This document shows, piece after piece, positions 54,534-64,000 of a stretch of DNA of 64,000 bases (position 1 is its first letter; each line of letters begins with the position of its first letter). The stretch is from Argyresthia goedartella (taxonomy: Eukaryota; Arthropoda; Insecta; Lepidoptera; Argyresthiidae), in NCBI GenBank assembly GCA_949825045.1, contig OX463820.1, positions 9,436,501-9,500,500 on the forward strand, in the 5' to 3' direction. The notes below the pieces were generated by a model that was not told the origin of the DNA, searched no databases, and saw only the letters and a program-made list of their open reading frames with translations. A program made the translations under genes and the position numbers.

Positions 54534-55574
54534 TTATTCAAAATGACCCCCGCGATTTTGCATAAAAGCCTTTATTCTGCGCGGCCAGTCGTCTATCGCA
54601 GCACGAACGAGGTCCATGTCAATATCGGCGGCTGCCTTAATCAAGGATGCCTTGAGTGACTCCAAATCAGGATGAGGCTTTGAGCAGGCCTTTTTCTCCA
54701 AGTGTTGCCATATCTTGTAATCTAACGGACTCAAATCTGGACTGGAGGAGGGCCAGTCTTCGTGCCGGATGAAGTCGATTTCACGCGCCGCCAGCCAGTC
54801 TTGTGTGCTTTTCGCTCTATGAGCTGGCGCAGAATCTTGTTGGAATACCCAGTGCCTTTTATTAAACATGGTATGAGAAACACGTTCCACATGGTTCTTG
54901 AGGACTGTATTTTGATACACAACTGCATTCGTTTTTACGCCTTTCTCACAAAAATGTACCTCAGTTAAGCCCCAATAAGAGACTCGCAACCAAACCATGA
55001 GCGAGGATGGAAAATGACCTCGTTGGACACGCGGAATACGGTTGCTCGCTTCTTCACTGCTGTGTGCGTACACCTTATCATTTTGTTTGTTGTAACTCTC
55101 TTCCACGGTGAAGATTTTTTCATCCGAAAAAATAATTTCCCGATGCTTTTATCCCGCGTACCGCTTCAACAAAGCGCGGCATCTCTTCAGTCTCAGGTCC
55201 ATTAAACGAGCGTCCAAACGATGTCCTGTTTTTCTTCGATATGCCCTAAGCCCTAAGTCTTCATTTAACACCCTTTTCACCGTGGTCCTGCTTAACCCCA
55301 TCTGAAGGGCCAACAGTTTCTGCTTACGTATGGGATTTCTTTGAATTCGCGCCTTCACAGCTTTTATCACTGCTGGAGTCCTAACAGAGCGAGGGCGACC
55401 ACTTCTTGACCTGTCATCTACACTAGAGTCTTCATTGTATCGTTTTATGGTACGATAAACGAATCTTTTGGTTATATTCAAATTTTTCAGTAAGTCGAAA
55501 ATCTGAATTGGCGCGTAACCGCAACGATGCAACGCAATAACTGCGACACGGTCTTTCTTAAGTGTCCACTCCAT
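54534..55574 (-). pseudogene. maT-like DD37D transposase, one nonsense codon
   Basis: The frame from ATG at 55572-55574 ('MEWTLKKDRVAVIALHRCGY') to the stop at 54534 spans 346 codons plus stop, all in one frame. The only break that I see is TAA at 55149-55151, where copy 1 has AAA (Lys). The DNA-binding half lies before it ('RSGRPRSVRTP'). The catalytic half after it has 'IFSDEKIF' (first Asp), 'FQQDSAPAHRA' (second) and 'SPDLSPLDYKIW' (third), with 37 residues between the second and third Asp. It would have excised and re-inserted the element at TA. ATG codons after the stop could still start a C-terminal fragment that contains the second and third Asp but no DNA-binding domain. Confidence 0.92.
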
Positions 55575-55690
55575 ATTTAAAAATGAGGAAAATTCTAAAA
55601 AGTACACATTTTAATTTTCATGAAAAATTCGAAATTCGAATTCAATAAACTTTTTTGTGGCCAGCGTTCTAAATTCAAAAGTTTTTATTG

Positions 55691-55717
55691 TGTGACAGAA
55701 CTTATGACCTGACTGTG
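55691..55717 (-). repeat. Right terminal inverted repeat of maT copy 2
   Basis: 'tgtgacagaacttatgacct' then 'gactgtg', followed by the TA duplication. Confidence 0.92.
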
Positions 55718-55719
55718 TA

Positions 55720-56362
55720 CACGCAAGGTGAATAAAAATGTATTGTTAAGATGTACTTAGAGAAAGCTTCCCTTATTTTAAAACCGATTTAATCTGAACA
55801 ACTTTGACCTAGTTAGAGAAGATGTCTTCCCTAGCGGACTGGATATTTTGCTTACATCTCTGTGGTTGGTCAATCTCTAACATACATACAATTTAAATAC
55901 AATCTAAAAAGTTCAAAGTTTATGATAGCGAAGTGTAAAAGAAGAATGTTTGTCGCAGTTTCGAGGAAACGATTTACCTAGTCTGTTTTTTTTACCTAAA
56001 TTAGTATCCAAATCACTACTAGAGATAAAGCAACACTCTACTCCACTCTCATATGCAAGTCTTATCGGCCCTAATTCGATTGGTAATACGTTAACGTTAA
56101 ATAACGTTTTCGTTTGTTTTATTATGATTAGCTAATACTTGTACGAGGCAAAACAAATGATTTTACACGTGACTTGACATCACAACTCGACAGAGCCGAG
56201 CGACGTGCATTTGTTTGAATCTCGGGCGAAACAAAAGAATGTCGCGACATTTAGTCCGAGACAGGGTCGTAAGTCAAGCGCTGTGGGGCGCTCGCCTTTA
56301 TTGGTATAGCGAGGGCACAGTTGACTGAAGTGGGTACGCACACGTACTGAAAGGAGAAAAAA
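55720..56362. other. Unassigned sequence
   Basis: A 61-codon plus frame lacks motifs. No repeat was recognised. Confidence 0.45.
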
Positions 56363-56432
56363 AAACCCCGGCTCTTGGATGGTTATATGTTTGTTACATC
56401 GCTGTTTCTGGTTCTCACGACACAGGGTGTAT
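56363..56432 (+). mobile_element. SINE-C body fragment
   Basis: 'aaaccccggctcttggatgg' and 'cgctgtttctggttctcacg' match the body of the SINE-C at 20.52 kb. The tRNA-like head is missing. Confidence 0.6.
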
Positions 56433-56884
56433 AGTGTGAATGTAAATAAAGTGGAATTATCGAACAGAGTTGACGAGGACTGCAGGTTATTTTTGGTAAA
56501 AAAGCCCCCCCCTTATATATTTAATAAGCATTTTTTTTCAACTGTTCCAACTGCAAAAAAATATAACTACGGAATGGAAGGGTTAGTAGTTATCAAATTT
56601 ACTGGTTGGTGGTTATGAAGGACTGGCGGTACTGCCAGAATTAAAAACATGCTGAAAAAGTGTTAACTTTACACTATAATTGCACTTTGTTTGAAAAAAT
56701 AGTGATTTTTGTAGTACTTTTTTAGTAATCGCAGTTTTCCACAAAATGTGGTCTCCAAAAAAGTATTATTTTTATCTCATAAGCTTTTTTGTATACTTGA
56801 CACCCTTTTAATTCTGCGGAACTAAGATTAATCATTAGACTTATAGTGATACATAGTGGAGTAATGAGGCAATAAATAAATAAA
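56433..56884. other. Unassigned AT-rich sequence
   Basis: No feature was recognised; a 79-codon plus frame starts in the SINE-C fragment and has no motif. Confidence 0.4.
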
Positions 56885-57160
56885 TAAATCTACCTCGTTA
56901 ATGTCCCCACCGAGGGGCACAGGCCTAACATGGATACGAGGAAGATTGAAACATACTCTATACAGATCGGTGTTTACGATAAATACTGCAAAGTAGCGAT
57001 AGTAGCCGGACCTACAGCAGACCGTGTCACCCGATACTGAACGTCCGATAATGTATCCGATCTTAAATAAGATAAATTTATTATACCATTGGTACATGGA
57101 CAGAACCGGATTCAAACCCTTATCTCTATGTACAAGGGAAATCAATCAAAATAACTACAA
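56885..57160 (-). mobile_element. SINE-A, diverged copy (minus)
   Basis: On the minus strand it has the blocks 'gtaccaatggtataataaat', 'cggatacattatcggacgtt', 'cagtatcgggtgacacg' and the 3' part 'aggcctgtgcccctcggtgg'. The B-box region ('agggtttgaatccgg') is recognisable. It is more diverged than the 8.2-kb copy. Confidence 0.7.
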
Positions 57161-57231
57161 CAAAAATAGATTAATGCATTAAATTGTCAGTGTCTTTCTC
57201 GTTGTTAAAGGGACAATGCTGAGCGAATCAA

Positions 57232-57298
57232 AATTTTCACAATAAATAGTTGGTTCAATGGTCTATTACCAATGAACCAACAATTTATTGTGAAAATT
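57232..57298. repeat. ~27-bp-arm inverted repeat next to the mariner
   Basis: 'aattttcacaataaatagtt' plus 'ggttca' is mirrored by 'tgaaccaacaatttattgtg' plus 'aaaatt' with one mismatch and a spacer of about 12 bases. Confidence 0.88.
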
Positions 57299-57366
57299 AC
57301 CAAATTATTACTGCCAAATAATAATAATTATTATTTATTTATTTTCCAGACGTAAAGAGTCTAATA

Positions 57367-58645
57367 TAGGTCCTTACATGTGAAATTGGCGTTTTGCATG
57401 GGAGGAACATAAAGTCGTTTTTTTTTAAATATAATATATTTATTTAATCAAAGTATGTACCATTGCTATCTATACACTTTTGCCATCTCATAGGTAGTTC
57501 TTCGGTCCCTTTAGTAAAAAAATCATTCGGATGGGAATCAATAAAATCTTTGAAGGCGGTTTGGACTGCTCCATCGGAGTTGAATTTTTTCCCTTTCAAG
57601 AAGTTATCCAAATTTCGAAAAAAATGGTAATCTGTTGGAGCAAGGTCCGGAGAGTACGGTAGATGTCTTAGACATTCCAATTGAAGCTCCTCTAATATGA
57701 TAGCCGTCTGTTGTGCAGTGTGTGGTCTAGTGTTATCATGAAGCAGCAGTGGCCTAGAGCGATTGACCAGCTTCGGTTGTTTAGCAGCTAGCTTTTCCAT
57801 CATGATTTGCAGTTGCTGACAATAGACATCTGCCGTAATCGTCTGGCCAGATTTAAGAAAGCTGTAGTGAACGACACCAGCACTAGTCCACCAAACGATC
57901 ACAAGTAACTTTTTTGGAGTCAATTTTCGCTTGGGTTATGGTTTGGCTGTTTCGGCAGGGTTCAGCCATTGCGATGAGCGCTACCGATTATCGTGCAGGA
58001 TCCATTTTTCATCACAGGTAATGATTCGATTTAAAATCCTTTCATTATTGTACCGGGTGAGTAATGCAACGCAGCAGTCAACGCGCGTTTGATGATTTGC
58101 TTCATTCAGTTCGTGAGGTACCCACCTTTCACCTTTTTTCACCTTCCCAATTTGCTTCAAGTGGATTAAAACAGTTTTATCACTAACACCGCAGCCTGTA
58201 GCTTACTCGAAGGTGGTTTGCGATGGATCAGCTTCCACAATAACCTTCAATTCATCATTATCAACTTTGGTCTCCGGCCGTCCACGGGGCTTGTTCTGCA
58301 GGTCGAAATTTCCATAACGAAAACGTTGGAACCAAAAACGCACTGTGTTTTCTATTGCGGCACCGTCACCATATACATCATTAATCCTTCGAGCCGTTTC
58401 TGCAGCACTGGTGCCACGGTAGAACTCATATTCGTAAATAATGCGATATTTCAAGTTTTCCATTTTGTAAGCTGAGTGATGCAAGAAAAAAAACAATTGA
58501 GGAAAAAGCAAATGAATTATAATTTTAGAAACACATGAGTAAATAGCTGTATAAATTTGAATTTGAAATTGCTTACCATAAAGTAGATATTTGAGATCAA
58601 AGTGGCCAGTACGGCGAAAAGCCAATTTCATACGTAAGGACCTAA
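57367..58645 (-). mobile_element. mariner (DD34D) element
   Basis: The ends are 'taggtccttacatgtgaaat' and the reverse of 'ttcatacgtaaggacctaa', about 30-base inverted repeats, flanked by TA. Length is about 1.28 kb, normal for mariner. The transposase runs on the minus strand and has three in-frame stops. The right terminal region is tandemly duplicated outside the element (see 58577-59107). Confidence 0.9.
57444..58463 (-). pseudogene. mariner DD34D transposase with three nonsense codons
   Basis: ATG at 58461-58463 starts 'MENLKYRIIYEYEFYRGTSA', a helix-turn-helix region; a second one follows ('FWFQRFRYGNFDLQNKPRGR'). The family motif WVPHEL is present near 58125. 'ITCDEKWI' has the first Asp, 'LLHDNTRPHTA' the second and 'YSPDLAPTDYHFF' the third, with 34 residues between the second and third, hence DD34D. 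The frame is continuous over 339 codons but stopped at 58203-58205 (TAA), 57981-57983 (TAG) and 57936-57938 (TAA). It was a cut-and-paste transposase and cannot make full-length protein now. Confidence 0.92.
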
Positions 58646-59107
58646 TATTAATTAAAATAAAATAAAATTTGAATAGATTAGATTAATGTACAATCGAACC
58701 AACTGAATCATGACCCACTTGCCTGATAATTCGTTTGAAACTTTCAAACTTGTAAGATCTATCGCTATGTCAGTGTCTAATCAAATGATAACAAGTTCGT
58801 TACCAAGGAAATAAACCTTCAAGCGAATTTCGACCTACTTGCATTTAAGGGGTTTAGCAAAATAAGCTTATGGTGGGTCATGATTCAGATGGTTCGATTG
58901 TACATTATGGAATAAATATCAATGAAATAAAATTAAATAGTCAAATACATAAAGTAGATATTTGAGATCAAAGTGGCCAGTACGGCGAAAAGCCAATTTC
59001 ATACGTAAGGACCTAATATTAATTAAAATAAAATAAAATTTGAACAGATTAGATTAATGTACATTATGGAATAAATATCAATGAAATAAAATTAAATAGT
59101 CAAATAC
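58577..59107. repeat. ~159-bp tandem duplication covering the mariner right end
   Basis: The unit 'cataaagtagatatttgaga' through 'ggcgaaaagccaatttcata' (the mariner TIR) to 'aattaaatagtcaaatac' occurs at 58577-58947 (159 bp plus a 212-bp MITE with its TA) and again at 58948-59107. The two units differ at only one or two positions by eye, so the duplication is young. It leaves an orphan TIR outside the mariner. Confidence 0.93.
58691..58900. mobile_element. 210-bp MITE with 28-bp TIRs, TA target
   Basis: 'caatcgaaccaactgaatca' plus 'tgacccac' is mirrored at the right end with one mismatch. TA flanks it at 58689-58690 and 58901-58902. The second unit of the tandem duplication carries the empty site 'aatgtacattatgg', proving TA duplication and exact boundaries. 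It has no coding capacity and is a Tc1/mariner-type non-autonomous element; its ends do not match the maT or the mariner of this window. Confidence 0.93.
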
Positions 59108-60602
59108 AATCAACCTCCTTGCTATGAGTACGAGAAAGAAGCGAGCTTTTCATTGTTTTTTTTTTTTCAGTAAATTTTTCCACTGCTGTAAATTTATCAA
59201 ACTTTTATTGTGTGAATAAGTGGGCCTCTTCAACTATGTTTGATGTGTGCACTTTATAAAGACTCATACTGTTAAGTGTGTGGACAGAAGAAATGTATGT
59301 GCACCTGTATATGAATGCTCATATTTAAACTATATCGGCATTTGCAGACATAGAGCTAGCTTCGGAAACGTCACCCAAAAACTCAAAAACGATAGTAACC
59401 TAGACAAGAAGATATCTGAGAGCTAGCCTAAGATCAACTGGTTGGCCAGTTTTGGTTCGGCCATTTCATCCCCACAGAAGATTCGGCAAAAGTATATGGC
59501 AAACTTTGGTTTTTGTGGAATATTAGCATCAATTTTACGGCAGCATTTTTCATGACATATGTCATGTTTCGGGTTCAATAAAAAATCATTTTGACATCTG
59601 CCTATTTAAGAGTGTCGATACTAAAGTTACTTTACCTTCTCTACATATCGGTGCTCAGATTTATTGGTGCAATTGACAAAGTGGCAAATGGCCCATTAGA
59701 AATTAGAGCTCTCAGAATATTTCTGCGGAAAAATGACCGGCAATATTTCGCGCAGTAAGCAAAATTGTTTGCCATAAAACACACTTCTTGCTACACACGC
59801 GTCATTGTGATGTATTTTTATAGAGTAGCATACTATATTTCCCATGAAAGTTATTTTCTGACAGTTCAGTTATCAAAATATTTGTAAAGCATGAAAAAAA
59901 TGAAGCGATACCCGAATGAAAAGTAAATACACACTAAACGATACATTCTTTGCACACAAAATCTTATCGGGTAACATTAAAACAAACGTCTTCATTCTCA
60001 AGACAATAACAAACAAACAGACTGCAATAAGCATAATAGAATGCAATAATAGTAATGATCGAAATCGAATAAAAACAAAGCGGATAATAAAACGAGCTAA
60101 TTCCGATGTTTTCACTCAATATCTTACGACATGTTTATTCGACGAATGCAATAAAACTGCGCCTAATGATTCGGGAAACTTTGCCGGAGGATTGTCTCAC
60201 TATTTCATATATGGGTTAATAAAATTTTATGTAGCAGGCAGGTTGACTTGGTTAAATGCCCCGTTTTCGGAGAGTATTAGGTTCATTCGCGTTTTATGGG
60301 ATTGAGTAGAGGTAGGATATCTTGTGTTTACGTAAGCAGGAGAGTGGCGAAAGATTTATTTTCGGTATATTGGGAAACGTGTTGCAGGACTTTAACGGCA
60401 ATATATGTATCCTGCCCATGCATCTATCGCAGAAACCACAGAAGTTGGGGCTCTAAAATGATGTACAGGAGAACAGAGAGATGAATCGCAAGACCTGCGG
60501 TAGGATGGTCCGAAGATATTCAGCCGGCCCGACATGGGTGAGAATGAAAATTTAATTGACAACCAACGTCATACATATATATTAAGATATGCAAAATGTA
60601 TT
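59108..60602. other. Unassigned sequence
   Basis: A 129-codon plus frame (59916-60305, 'MKSKYTLNDTFFAHKILSGN') is the longest. Its product matches no family that I know, and an 80-codon antisense frame overlaps it. It may be chance in AT-rich DNA and is not called as a gene. Confidence 0.35.
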
Positions 60603-60768
60603 AACGAAAATATTTCGAAACTGGACATTCATTTATTAGTTAGTGCTTCATGTGGTTGTTATCCAACCAATGAAAAGATATCTTGTTAGAGATAAGCTCG
60701 CCTTTCTACATGTTTTTTCCTTTATCTTTTTTTGTATAAACTTTTTTGTGCAATAAAGTATATTGAAT
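60603..60768 (+). mobile_element. LINE-2 family 3' end, truncated
   Basis: 'tagagataagctcgcctttc' and 'tgtgcaataaagtatattga' match the LINE-2 3' UTR at 46.85 and 50.84 kb. The left limit is uncertain; a possible short target duplication AATGTATT lies at 60595-60602 and 60768-60775. Confidence 0.65.
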
Positions 60769-60775
60769 GAATGTA

Positions 60776-63700
60776 TTGTGTATGCGTTATCATATCCAAA
60801 TAGAGCATAATAATCTCCTGCTATCCAAACCCTCTACATAGTTACAGAATGCTTTATAAATACACGCTTTCTTGACACTCATACAATGCAAAGCCTGGGG
60901 CAAATAGACATTGGAGTATAAAAAGATTATCCTCTCGAAACCCGGGTAACATTCTCGAGTAAACAGATTATAAAAAAGACTTTTGGAACGTCCTTTTCAG
61001 AACCCTTCAGGCTACGATTCAGAGGCGGAGTTTACAAGTGAACTGTGGGGAAGAGATAATGTTTTTATGCTGCCGCCGAAAAAGATTTTTGACAGACTAG
61101 TACTAATATATCTTTAATACTAAACCGATCCATCCAAACAAAAACCAAAGCTAGACGGTGATACAAAAAAGTACCGAGTTCACAAATTTCATGGTAATAA
61201 TATCAAAGACTATATCAAAAATATCAAAAGTTCTTTACTACGTTACCAATACAGGCTATTGTTTTAAGTTACGCCCGACTCAGGGCAGGTGGAAAAATGC
61301 CTAAAAACTGACTTATATTGCATAACACGCTCGTAATATCGGGCACTCGGGGAGTGGCGCGCGCAGGTGTGGACCGGCCGGCCGGGCGTGTCCGCACATT
61401 GCGGATATTTCAGAAAAAATTTAACGCGGCAATTTGTGAATCAAAATTACTCGACGGAAAAATAAAACAAATTTTAAATTACAAGCGATACGTAAACTAT
61501 AATCCCTGAGTCGGACTTACGTCCAACTTTACAAAACAACAGCTATATGCTCAGTACACATCAAATGATCAAAGTAATGTTCAATATTGATCAAAACTAC
61601 CATTGGACCAATATTGATCAAACTCTATACAAAATCCCCCGATCTCCCGAACGTGGTAAGCAAACCTCTCAAAGTAACCTGTTTTTCTTCAAGTCTTTTT
61701 TTTTGGACAGTACCAATGCATCGCAAAATGTGAGACAAATTTCGTTGTTTTCCACATTTCTCTATTCCCGGTCGCAAACAGCAGGACGGAGGCTCTCCTA
61801 TCCCCGGGTCCCGCGGGTCCTATGCGTCTGAGTTGATCCCTGTTGCTCCCGCGGAACCCTCCGCGCTGTTCGTGCGTATCGATAAAAGTAATTGCTGTGG
61901 AACCCTGAATTTAAATCTCTTTTTGTACAGAGAGCTCTACAAAAAAGGTAAACTGTTGGTCTTTAAAAGTACGGTAAGCCAAGTATTACCGTAACTAACA
62001 TGATTTTGTTCTGATAGTTTTCGAGAGGAAATAATCAATTGCATAAACGTATAAGCAATGTTAAAGCAGTCGTAGCTACAGTGCCCTCTAGTCGTACCAT
62101 AAAGCATAGAGAAGCATGGAAATTAATATTGCGCAGACGAAGTTCCCTCAATAATCTATGTTCATTCTCGATTTGCTTCGAATGCAGCGGCTATCGAGTG
62201 AACCGGGCACAATGGGCGCACCGGCGCGGGCCCGATGCAACTTCGTATTTTATATCGAAACGACACGATTCAGCGGACATTCTAGCTCTATATTATAGGA
62301 ATACGGCCATTGTTTCAACGGATTCAATTTACTTATAGAAATGTTACTAATCCAAATATTAAAAGCATACGATGGAAGTAATACGACAACAGCTTAACAA
62401 AACTATCCCGAACAATAGCGAAGTACGCAACAAAAGTAATCGTCTTTGAGAGTTTGGAACAAATCTGCCGAGTGCACACGTGAGCCCCATTCAACAAGTC
62501 AAGTAACACAGCTATTGTGTGCGGGGGCGTGATCAATCATAATCATGGCTGCTTTCACCTCGACTAATGGCGCACGAAATGGCGGATTGCGTTTAAAACG
62601 TGCGAGTGCTCGAGGGAGTATTGGAAGGTAACCGTACGGAAACGTGCACAAAGCCGCGAGCCGTCCGCTGATCCATCATGTGTCGCCGCGACCGCATACT
62701 CTCGTGCCAGAATTATATCCCGTTTCAAGTTTAAAATTCCTGGTTGTCGGGAACCTAACCTACTAATGCAATTTCGAAACTAAAGACTAACTCCACATAA
62801 CCCTCCGGGTTAGCACGGACGTGCTCGAAGGCTTTGTGCTACGAATGTTTTGAAAAGAATTTTTAATTTATCAGCTCCTTCCGTTCTTCAGCGAGTATGT
62901 TCGCGGCTCACCGCAAATCAGTCGCCGCCTCTGCCTATTGTGTTCGCTTTGTTATTTTAATTTTTTCCCCGCAAAGGAATGTCTTTGAAAGTGTTCAAAT
63001 GACGCGTGTAATATCAAGGTTTGTACGTGTATCTGCCGTTTGATGTAGCTGAAAGATTAGGGCTTTTACCGGGATGAGTATTTTTGCGCTCGGATAAAAG
63101 GGAGTCGGAATAAAAGCTTCGATAAAATACCTGGCGGCTCTTTTGAGTATTGTCGGCATTGTCAAGAGGAAATTGCAATAAGTGGTAGGTATTTCTTTAA
63201 AATATATTCCAGTTTTATGAAAAGTGGTATTCGGTGGTTCATGGTTACAATTCATAAAGGTTGGTCCAAATAAGGCTTCTGTTTAGGAAAAGGGAGCATT
63301 TTTTACTATCTAGTCTTTCCGTCGACCAGTCAAAACTAACGATAAGGCTTGTTGAAGAACTACTTTCCCCAAACACTGTGGAAAGGTACCAGCATCGTGA
63401 AGTACGAAGAAGACAAGACAACTTCAGAAACTTTCCTTCTAAAGAGTTACCTACTGCGGCATTTGGTGAATATTTAGTATGGAGCATTGTTTAGTGACAC
63501 ACTTTCCAGAATATCTGAAACAATGTGACGTTACATATATAGTGGAAGTTCAAAAACAAATTGGGCCTGTCACTTTTTTTTGTTTTATACAAAAAATAAT
63601 GATTTCCCAAAATGCCCTTTACTTTCCACTTTGTACGTACATGTTTAAAAATCATTGTACAAAGCGGTAAGTATACATGATGGATGGTTTACTAATTTAG

Positions 63701-64000
63701 GTTTTAGTTTGATGACCCCATCTGGGTCGTATTTCACCATTAATTCCAAACCACCAGCTTAGTTCGAGCGTGATAGTCACAAACAGTCTACTGTTCGCTA
63801 CAGAATGTAGCATAAAGCTACTGGTGATCAGTTATTTGACTGAATGACATAAAAATAATCTTAAAAATTTGTCCAGTGTGGTTTAGGCTAATGGTATATA
63901 TAGGTATTCATAGGAGCTACGAATGAATTCAACAACTCGAAAAAAACAGGAGACACCTTCGCACCCGCAATACCTTCGCATGCACAAAGTATTATATGTA
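60776..64000. other. Unassigned sequence to the end of the window
   Basis: Contains the short repeat at 61375-61440 shared with 19.31 kb. Frames of 62-99 codons on both strands are motif-free. The 62.5-62.95 kb part is GC-richer and could be single-copy host DNA. No exon with convincing coding content was found. Confidence 0.35.
61375..61440 (+). repeat. Short dispersed repeat shared with 19.31 kb
   Basis: 'ggccggccgggcgtgtccgc' and 'attgcggatatttcag' followed by 'gcggcaatttgtg' parallel 19306-19372. Confidence 0.5.

Larger units (their letters stand above)
54409..55717 (-). mobile_element. maT-type (DD37D) element, copy 2, 1309 bp
   Basis: The left end 'catagtcaggtcataagttc' and the right end 'gaacttatgacctgactgtg' are inverted repeats of 27 bases, bounded by TA at 54407-54408 and 55718-55719. 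The transposase runs on the minus strand. Apart from one nonsense codon the element looks complete, and it serves as the intact reference for dating the LINE insertion in copy 1. Confidence 0.93.

Noticed and set aside
59916..60305. 129-codon plus-strand frame starting with ATG
   Set aside because: No known domain, low-complexity AT-rich coding and an overlapping antisense frame. Kept only as a note in the unassigned region.
1..64000. LTR retrotransposons, endogenous viral genes, Polintons or bacterial genes
   Set aside because: No paired LTRs, no gag, protease, integrase or envelope-like motifs and no dense coding blocks were seen anywhere in the window.

Overview
The window is animal nuclear DNA, and most likely lepidopteran (moth or butterfly). 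It is AT-rich, has no operons or dense coding, and carries repeat types typical of that group: maT/mariner DNA transposons, Jockey-like and RTE-like LINEs with short tandem 3' tails, tRNA-headed SINEs, and many short inverted-repeat elements. I found no convincing host protein exon, tRNA, rRNA or CRISPR array. The window reads as an intergenic or intronic stretch filled by transposable elements of different ages. The placement in Lepidoptera rests on repeat character only.

Layout. 0-11 kb: scattered SINEs, LINE tails and one 'GGGTTCCGTACC' repeat in otherwise unassigned sequence. 11.4-16.4 kb: a DD37D (maT-type) transposon split by a 3.6-kb LINE whose endonuclease/reverse-transcriptase frame is still open. 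16.4-24.8 kb: SINEs, three long inverted repeats or palindromes, two LINE fragments and a tandem-duplicated, peptide-like minus-strand segment. 28-45 kb: several copies of an unnamed ~450-bp family with a conserved palindrome, two subfamilies of the 'GGGTTCCGTACC' repeat in both orientations, SINE-B copies and at least six elements with terminal inverted repeats. 46.5-51 kb: a second LINE family, with a 5'-truncated copy inside a 14-bp target-site duplication just upstream of a longer copy. 52.8-59.1 kb: an RTE-like LINE tail with a palindromic insertion, a second maT copy with one premature stop, and a DD34D mariner whose right end was tandemly duplicated before a MITE entered one of the two units. 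59.1-64 kb: mostly unassigned sequence with one more LINE tail.

How the parts relate. The LINEs are the only elements here encoding retrotransposition enzymes (APE endonuclease plus reverse transcriptase). The SINEs have no coding capacity and would depend on some LINE. The maT and mariner transposases are broken by stops or frameshifts, so the MITEs could be mobilised only by copies elsewhere. Nesting gives relative ages: maT copy 1 is older than the LINE inside it; the mariner is older than the tandem duplication of its end, which is older than the MITE.

The features most worth a second look are a canonical-looking -1 slippery heptamer where the two frames of the 11.8-15.5 kb LINE meet, an array of small hairpins with a shared loop in that LINE's 3' UTR, the mariner/duplication/MITE history, the ~450-bp family with its conserved palindrome, and the duplicated peptide-like segment near 23 kb. 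Alignments were made by eye, so repeat boundaries are approximate to a few bases unless a target-site duplication fixes them.
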